Shown one piece after another: positions 23,587-27,187 of a stretch of 27,187 nt of DNA. The notes below the pieces were generated by a model that saw only the letters and a program-made list of their open reading frames with translations, was not told where the DNA came from and made no database searches. Source of the DNA: JAWWBN01 sp033720955 (GTDB lineage: Bacteria; Acidobacteriota; Thermoanaerobaculia; Multivoradales; JAHEKO01); assembly GCA_033720955.1 (NCBI GenBank), contig JAWWBN010000024.1, positions 1-27,187 of the forward strand, in the 5' to 3' direction. The position numbers and the translations under genes were made by a program. Positions within the stretch are counted from its first letter, which is position 1; each line of letters opens with the position of its first letter.

Positions 23587-24204
23587 ATGGAGAGCTTCCT
23601 GACCGAGCGCCAGAAGGAGATCCTCGATTTCATCCGCGCCAACGTGGAGCGGCGCGGAGTGGCTCCCACCCATCGCGAGATCTGCGAGCGCTTCGGCTAC
23701 TCGTCGTACGGCACGGCCCACAAGCACCTCAAGCTGCTCGAGAAGAAGGGCTACCTCAAGCGCCAGTGGAACCAGAAGCGGGGCATCCAGCTCACGGGAG
23801 AGGCGGGACGGTCCGCCCCGGACGGCGGCGAGATCCCCTTCCTGGGGCTCATTGCGGCCGGCCGGCCCATCGAGTCGGTCAACACCGACGAGCGGGTGCA
23901 GGTGCCGCCGCAGCTCCTCCACGGGCGCTCCGGAGAGCACTACGTGTTGAAGGTGCAGGGCGAGTCCATGATCGAGGAGGGCATCCACGACGGCGACCTG
24001 GTGGTGGTGCTCCGCCGCCAGGAGGCGCGGCCCGGCGAGATGGTGGTGGCCCTGGTGGCGGACGAGGTGACCCTGAAGCGGTTCTTCCCCGAGGGAGCCA
24101 CGGTGCGGCTCCAGCCGGCGAACCGGACCATGGAGCCGATCCGGGTGCGGGCCACAGACGTCAAGGTGCAGGGCATCGTCGTGGGCCTGATGCGGCGGTT
24201 CTAG
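23587..24204 (+). CDS. lexA: LexA repressor (SOS regulator)
   Basis: LexA represses SOS genes and is inactivated by RecA-stimulated self-cleavage. With the start at 23587 the product has 205 residues: MESFLTERQKEILDFI opens a winged-helix DNA-binding domain (to about residue 70, with recognition region YSSYGTAHKHLKLLEKKGYL), followed by the S24 peptidase domain with cleavage site Ala91-Gly92 (LIAAGRP), catalytic Ser127 (GESM) and Lys164 (VTLKRFF). An in-frame ATG three codons upstream (23578) lies inside the -10 hexamer. The recognition helix differs from both E. coli and Bacillus LexA, so its operator is not predictable from those. Confidence 0.95.
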   Translation: MESFLTERQKEILDFIRANVERRGVAPTHREICERFGYSSYGTAHKHLKLLEKKGYLKRQWNQKRGIQLTGEAGRSAPDGGEIPFLGLIAAGRPIESVNTDERVQVPPQLLHGRSGEHYVLKVQGESMIEEGIHDGDLVVVLRRQEARPGEMVVALVADEVTLKRFFPEGATVRLQPANRTMEPIRVRATDVKVQGIVVGLMRRF

Positions 24205-24249
24205 CGGCGTCCGGCGGGGTGCCGGTGTAGACTCCGCCCCAGCGCCCCG

Positions 24250-25647
24250 ATGCGACTGGACAAGCTTCTTCGCCTGATGACCGACAAGGAGGCCTCCGAC
24301 CTCCATCTGAAGCCCATGCGTCCGCCGCTGCTCCGGGTGCACGGCCGGCTGATGCCCATCGACTCCGACCCGCTCACGCCGGAGCAGGTGGAGGAGATGC
24401 TGATGGAGATCCTGCGTCCGCAGCAGAAGAAGCAGCTCGAGGAGAACCTGGCGGTGGACCTGGGCTACGGCGTGCACGGGCTGGCCCGGTTCCGCGGCAA
24501 CATCTATCTGCAGCGCGGCACCATGGCCGGCTCCTTCCGCCGGATCCCCTACAAGATCCAGAGCCTCGACGACCTCGAGCTTCCGGTGGTGCTCAAGGAG
24601 TTCACCACGCTCAACATGGGTCTGGTCCTGGTCACCGGACCCACCGGCAGCGGCAAGTCCACCACCCTGGCGGCGCTGCTGCGGCACATCTCGACCCGGC
24701 GGATGGTGCACATCCTCACGATCGAGGATCCCATCGAGTTCCTCTTCGCCGACCACATGTCGACCATCTCGCAGCGGGAGGTCGGCACCGACACCCCCAC
24801 CTTCGCCGAGGCGCTGCGCAACGCCCTGCGCCAGGATCCCGACGTGATCATGGTGGGGGAGATGCGCGACCCGGAGACCGTGGCCACGGTGATCACCGCC
24901 GCGGAGACCGGCCACCTGGTCTTCTCGACCCTGCACACCAACAGCGCCTCCCAGACCGTCGACCGGGTGCTCGACAACTTCCCGGCCAGCCAGCAGAAGC
25001 AGGTTCGGGCGCAGCTCGCCCAGGTGCTCAAGGGGGTGGTGTCCATGAAGCTGGTCGAGCGCGCCGGAGGCGAGGGGCGGGTGGCGGCGCTCGAGATCCT
25101 GCGCGCATCTCCCCGCGCCTGCGAGCTGATCGAGAAGGCGGAGACCACCGAGCTCCTGCACGAGATGGAAGGGTCGGTCTCCTACTACGGCATGCAGTCG
25201 ATGAACCAGTCGCTGCTGGCGCTTCTCGTGCACGGCACCATCACCTACGAGGAGGCGATGGAGCAATCTCCCGACCCGGAGGACCTCTCCCTGCAGTTGC
25301 GCAAGATGTTCCCCTCGATCGAGCAGCAAGGAGGCGACATGACGTCCACGTCCGATTTCTCCCAGATCCTGGAGCTGCAGGAGTTCCGGAAGCTCTACGA
25401 GGAGCAGGAGGAGAAGCAGAAGCTGCGGTTGGAGGAGAAGGACTCCGAGATCGAGCGCCTCAACGACGAGATCCGCGACCTGCAGGCGCGCGCGGAGCAG
25501 GACCGGGCCCAGATCGAGGAGTTCAACCGGCAGCAGGAGCGGATGCGAGCCGAGTACAAGCGCCTCCGCGACGAGGCCCAGGCCAAGATCGACAAGCTGT
25601 CCGAGCGGATCAAGGAGCTCAACCAGAAGCTCCTCAGCAACGCCTGA
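24250..25647 (+). CDS. PilT/PilU-like type IV pilus retraction ATPase with C-terminal coiled coil
   Basis: The 465-residue product has the PilT-family N-terminal domain and RecA-like core: Walker A GPTGSGKST (130-138), Asp box TIEDPIEF (157-164), Walker B VIMVGEMRD (199-207) and His box STLHTN (226-231). These power hexameric retraction ATPases at the base of type IV pili. The AIRNLI motif of PilT is not conserved (ACELIEK at 290-296), and ITYEEAMEQSPDPEDLSLQLRK resembles the C-terminus of PilU. Residues from about 375 to the end form a highly charged coiled coil (EEQEEKQKLRLEEKDSEIER onwards), absent from ordinary PilT and PilU. The spacer after lexA is 45 bases and contains TAGACT, a possible -10, but no ribosome binding site is evident. 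No other pilus genes are in the window. Confidence 0.88.
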   Translation: MRLDKLLRLMTDKEASDLHLKPMRPPLLRVHGRLMPIDSDPLTPEQVEEMLMEILRPQQKKQLEENLAVDLGYGVHGLARFRGNIYLQRGTMAGSFRRIPYKIQSLDDLELPVVLKEFTTLNMGLVLVTGPTGSGKSTTLAALLRHISTRRMVHILTIEDPIEFLFADHMSTISQREVGTDTPTFAEALRNALRQDPDVIMVGEMRDPETVATVITAAETGHLVFSTLHTNSASQTVDRVLDNFPASQQKQVRAQLAQVLKGVVSMKLVERAGGEGRVAALEILRASPRACELIEKAETTELLHEMEGSVSYYGMQSMNQSLLALLVHGTITYEEAMEQSPDPEDLSLQLRKMFPSIEQQGGDMTSTSDFSQILELQEFRKLYEEQEEKQKLRLEEKDSEIERLNDEIRDLQARAEQDRAQIEEFNRQQERMRAEYKRLRDEAQAKIDKLSERIKELNQKLLSNA

Positions 25648-25657
25648 CGGGGGCGGC

Positions 25658-26914
25658 TCACCGTCGGCGGGCGGCGGCGCGCAGCAGCTCGAGGGCCTCG
25701 TCGCGGTCGGCCACCCGGCCCTCGACCTGAGCCTGGCGCAGGAGGTCCGCCAGCCGTCCGAGCTCGGGGCCCGGCGGCAGCCCCAGCCGTCGCTGGATCT
25801 CGTGACCGTCCAGAAGCGGCGGCGGGTCGAAGATCGCCGCTCCCTCGGCTCGGGCCAGCTCGTCGAGCCGCCGGAGCCGGTCCGCGACCGACTCGACCTC
25901 CCCGGCTCTCGCCGCGGCGACGCAGAGGGCCAGGCCCCACAGATCGCCCGCGGCGTGGAGGAAACGGCGCCGCGCCACGGCGTCTCCGGGCGGCGCGCCG
26001 GCGGCGAGCAGCCGCTCGGCGACGGCCGCCCGGGCCCGCGAGAGAACCCCTCGCCGCCGCGCCCGCCGCACCCGGTCGACGAGCTCCTCCGGCGGGCCGC
26101 CGGCCGCGGCCGCCAGGACGGCGAACCGGGCCGAGACGCGGGCCGCCGGCCCCGGCGCCGCGCCCGTCCGGCCCAGCAGGGCGAGGGCCCTCTCCAGACG
26201 GCCGACGGCGGCGCGGGCGCCTGCCGCCCGCTCGGGTGCCGGTGGGACGCCCGCCAGCCACTCGAGCAGGCCGAGACGGCCCAGGAGCTCCACGCCGGGG
26301 CGGGCATCCTCGGCCCCCAGCACCCGGTCGATCTCCTCGCGGAGCCGCTCGGACGGAACGGCGTCCAGCCCCTCCCGCGCCCGCCGTGCGAGCGCCACGG
26401 TGTCCGGATCGGGCCGCAGGCGCCAGGGCGGTCCGGCGAAGCGCGCCATGCGCAGGATCCGCAGGGGGTCGGAGGCCAGGGAGAGGGGCGTGGTGGCCCT
26501 CAGCCGGCGCCGCTCCGCGTCGCCGCGGCCGCCATGCGGGTCGCTCACCTCGGCGGTGCGCGGCTCGAGGGCCAGCGAGTTGACGGTGAAGTCGCGACGG
26601 GCCAGGTCGGAGGCCAGATCGGCGTCGCCCCGGTCCCAGAGGTCGACCTGGAAGCTCTCGGCGACGAGACGCCAGGCGGCGAAGCGCTCGCCCCCCAGAC
26701 GCACGAGCCGCGCCGGCAGCTCCCGCGCCAGGCGGCCGGCGACCTCCTCGCCGCCGCCCGCGACCACGATGTCGAAGTCGTGCGGCGGGAGGCCGAGCAG
26801 GGCGTCGCGGAGCACCCCTCCCACCAGATGGAGGCTGCGTCCGGCCGCGGCCCGCAGCAGCGCCGGGGTCAGCGGATGACGCGCGAGGGCGGTCAGGGGA
26901 TCCGGGGAGTTCAT
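25658..26914 (-). CDS. Class II tRNA nucleotidyltransferase / poly(A) polymerase family protein
   Basis: This 418-residue protein has the class II nucleotidyltransferase head: LVGGVLRDALLGLPPHDFDIVV holds the GG..RD motif and catalytic Asp46 and Asp48, Asp91 (FQVDLWD) is the likely third carboxylate, and ARRDFTVNSLALEP and SDPLRILRMARFAG are the family's later motifs. Members either add or repair the CCA end of tRNA or add poly(A); sequence alone does not settle which. The C-terminal half (about residue 200 on) is an Ala/Arg-rich helical region with no HD domain motif. It converges with the pilus ATPase gene with 10 bases between stops. Upstream a TATGCT (plus-strand 26929-26934) would place a start a few bases before the ATG. 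Confidence 0.88.
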   Translation of the reverse strand: MNSPDPLTALARHPLTPALLRAAAGRSLHLVGGVLRDALLGLPPHDFDIVVAGGGEEVAGRLARELPARLVRLGGERFAAWRLVAESFQVDLWDRGDADLASDLARRDFTVNSLALEPRTAEVSDPHGGRGDAERRRLRATTPLSLASDPLRILRMARFAGPPWRLRPDPDTVALARRAREGLDAVPSERLREEIDRVLGAEDARPGVELLGRLGLLEWLAGVPPAPERAAGARAAVGRLERALALLGRTGAAPGPAARVSARFAVLAAAAGGPPEELVDRVRRARRRGVLSRARAAVAERLLAAGAPPGDAVARRRFLHAAGDLWGLALCVAAARAGEVESVADRLRRLDELARAEGAAIFDPPPLLDGHEIQRRLGLPPGPELGRLADLLRQAQVEGRVADRDEALELLRAAARRR

Positions 26915-26948
26915 CGCCGAGCCCGGTCAGCATAGCCCAGCCGCCGAT

Positions 26949-26977
26949 TTGCCGGCGGACGGGCCAGAAGCTAAACT
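26949..26977 (+). promoter_or_regulatory. Possible promoter for the terminal exported-protein gene
   Basis: TTGCCG (26949-26954), a 17-base gap and TAAACT (26972-26977) give 4/6 matches at each hexamer and the ideal spacing. Transcription would begin near 26984, about 40 bases before the TTG start at 27025. The -35 overlaps a small GC hairpin (CCGCCG 26941-26946 with CGGCGG 26953-26958). The evidence is the spacing and orientation only. Confidence 0.35.
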
Positions 26978-27024
26978 GACGCCTGAGGTCGGCTCACTCA
27001 ACTATCGATGAGGTAAAGAGAATC

Positions 27025-27187
27025 TTGCGCTCGTCGCGCTGGACCGCCCTGCGCTCCGTCCCGCTGCTGCTGGGGCTCGTCGCCGCCGTGGCCGGGGCCG
27101 AGGTGCGCCGGGTGGAGATCGACGGCGGCGCGGTGGCCACCCTCACCGAGGACCACGCCCTCTTCCTCGAGACCCTGCCCGAGCGCG
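27025..27187 (+). CDS. Exported protein, N-terminal fragment cut by the window edge
   Basis: From TTG 27025 an open frame of 54 codons runs off the window. The first residues MRSSRWTALRSVPLLLGLVAAVAGA form a signal peptide (basic start, hydrophobic core, AGA cleavage site before Glu26), followed by EVRRVEIDGGAVATLTEDHA. No ATG or GTG start is available in this frame; GAGG lies 11 bases upstream of the TTG. The visible mature part is too short to name a family. Base use matches the surrounding genes. Confidence 0.6.
   Translation, partial: MRSSRWTALRSVPLLLGLVAAVAGAEVRRVEIDGGAVATLTEDHALFLETLPER

Noticed and set aside
23583..23592. Perfect palindrome CTCCATGGAG over the lexA start as a LexA operator
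   Set aside because: A 10-bp palindrome around ATGGAG arises easily from the codons, and it resembles no known LexA site.
23437..26307. A 956-codon open frame on the - strand over lexA and the pilus ATPase
   Set aside because: It is antisense to two well-supported genes, its translation has no recognisable fold, and it runs through the lexA promoter region.
26941..26958. GC-rich hairpin (CCGCCG/CGGCGG) as a terminator
   Set aside because: The stem is only 6 bp, no T-run follows on either strand, and it lies between two divergent genes where no terminator is needed.
27008..27016. Two-codon mini-ORF ATG AGG TAA upstream of the last gene
   Set aside because: It is too short to judge. It could be a regulatory minigene but there is no independent evidence, and the ATG has no ribosome binding site.

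Overview
The window is a GC-rich bacterial chromosomal segment in which third codon positions are almost all G or C. Its first 16 kb is a nearly uninterrupted ribosomal-protein superoperon on the + strand: the 3' part of tuf (EF-Tu), the S10 operon (rpsJ to rpsQ), the spc operon (rplN to secY, then adk and map) and the alpha operon (rpmJ to rplQ). Genes are separated by a few bases or overlap, most carry visible Shine-Dalgarno sequences, and all proteins have near-family lengths. Two genes normally found inside this array are missing from their usual places: rpsN (between rplE and rpsH) and infA (between map and rpmJ). The only sizeable spacer, between tuf and rpsJ, holds a long hairpin that overlaps a potential G-quadruplex tract.

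From 16.0 to 17.5 kb a sodium/solute symporter (SSS family) gene follows rplQ on the same strand. It ends tail-to-tail, sharing a CTAG, with a leftward gene cluster (23.45 to 17.54 kb). In transcription order that cluster is a bactofilin, a small SAM-methyltransferase-like protein, a zinc-binding M16 peptidase, a zinc-site-lacking M16 partner, and an EF-G-2-type translational GTPase. The first four genes are linked by 4-nt stop/start overlaps.

A divergent promoter region at about 23.45-23.59 kb separates the bactofilin gene from lexA (the SOS repressor). It contains two sigma70-like promoters, a perfect CCTTGA-N5-TCAAGG inverted repeat over the bactofilin -10, and a repeated TCAAGGTA. lexA may be transcribed as a nearly leaderless message. 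After lexA comes a PilT/PilU-type ATPase with an unusual C-terminal coiled coil, then on the - strand a class II tRNA nucleotidyltransferase/poly(A) polymerase-family gene. The window ends in the first 54 codons of an exported protein.

The organism is probably a Gram-negative-type, pilus-bearing, GC-rich bacterium. The mix of bactofilin, PilT/PilU ATPase, M16 pair, EF-G-2 and a divergent LexA would fit Acidobacteriota (Thermoanaerobaculia-like) or a former deltaproteobacterial lineage. That placement is inference only. No rRNA, tRNA, CRISPR array, insertion sequence or prophage was seen. I did not find a clearly new system; the most unusual items are the tuf codon mosaic, the tuf-rpsJ leader, the two missing genes, the EF-G-2/M16/bactofilin cluster and the coiled-coil ATPase.
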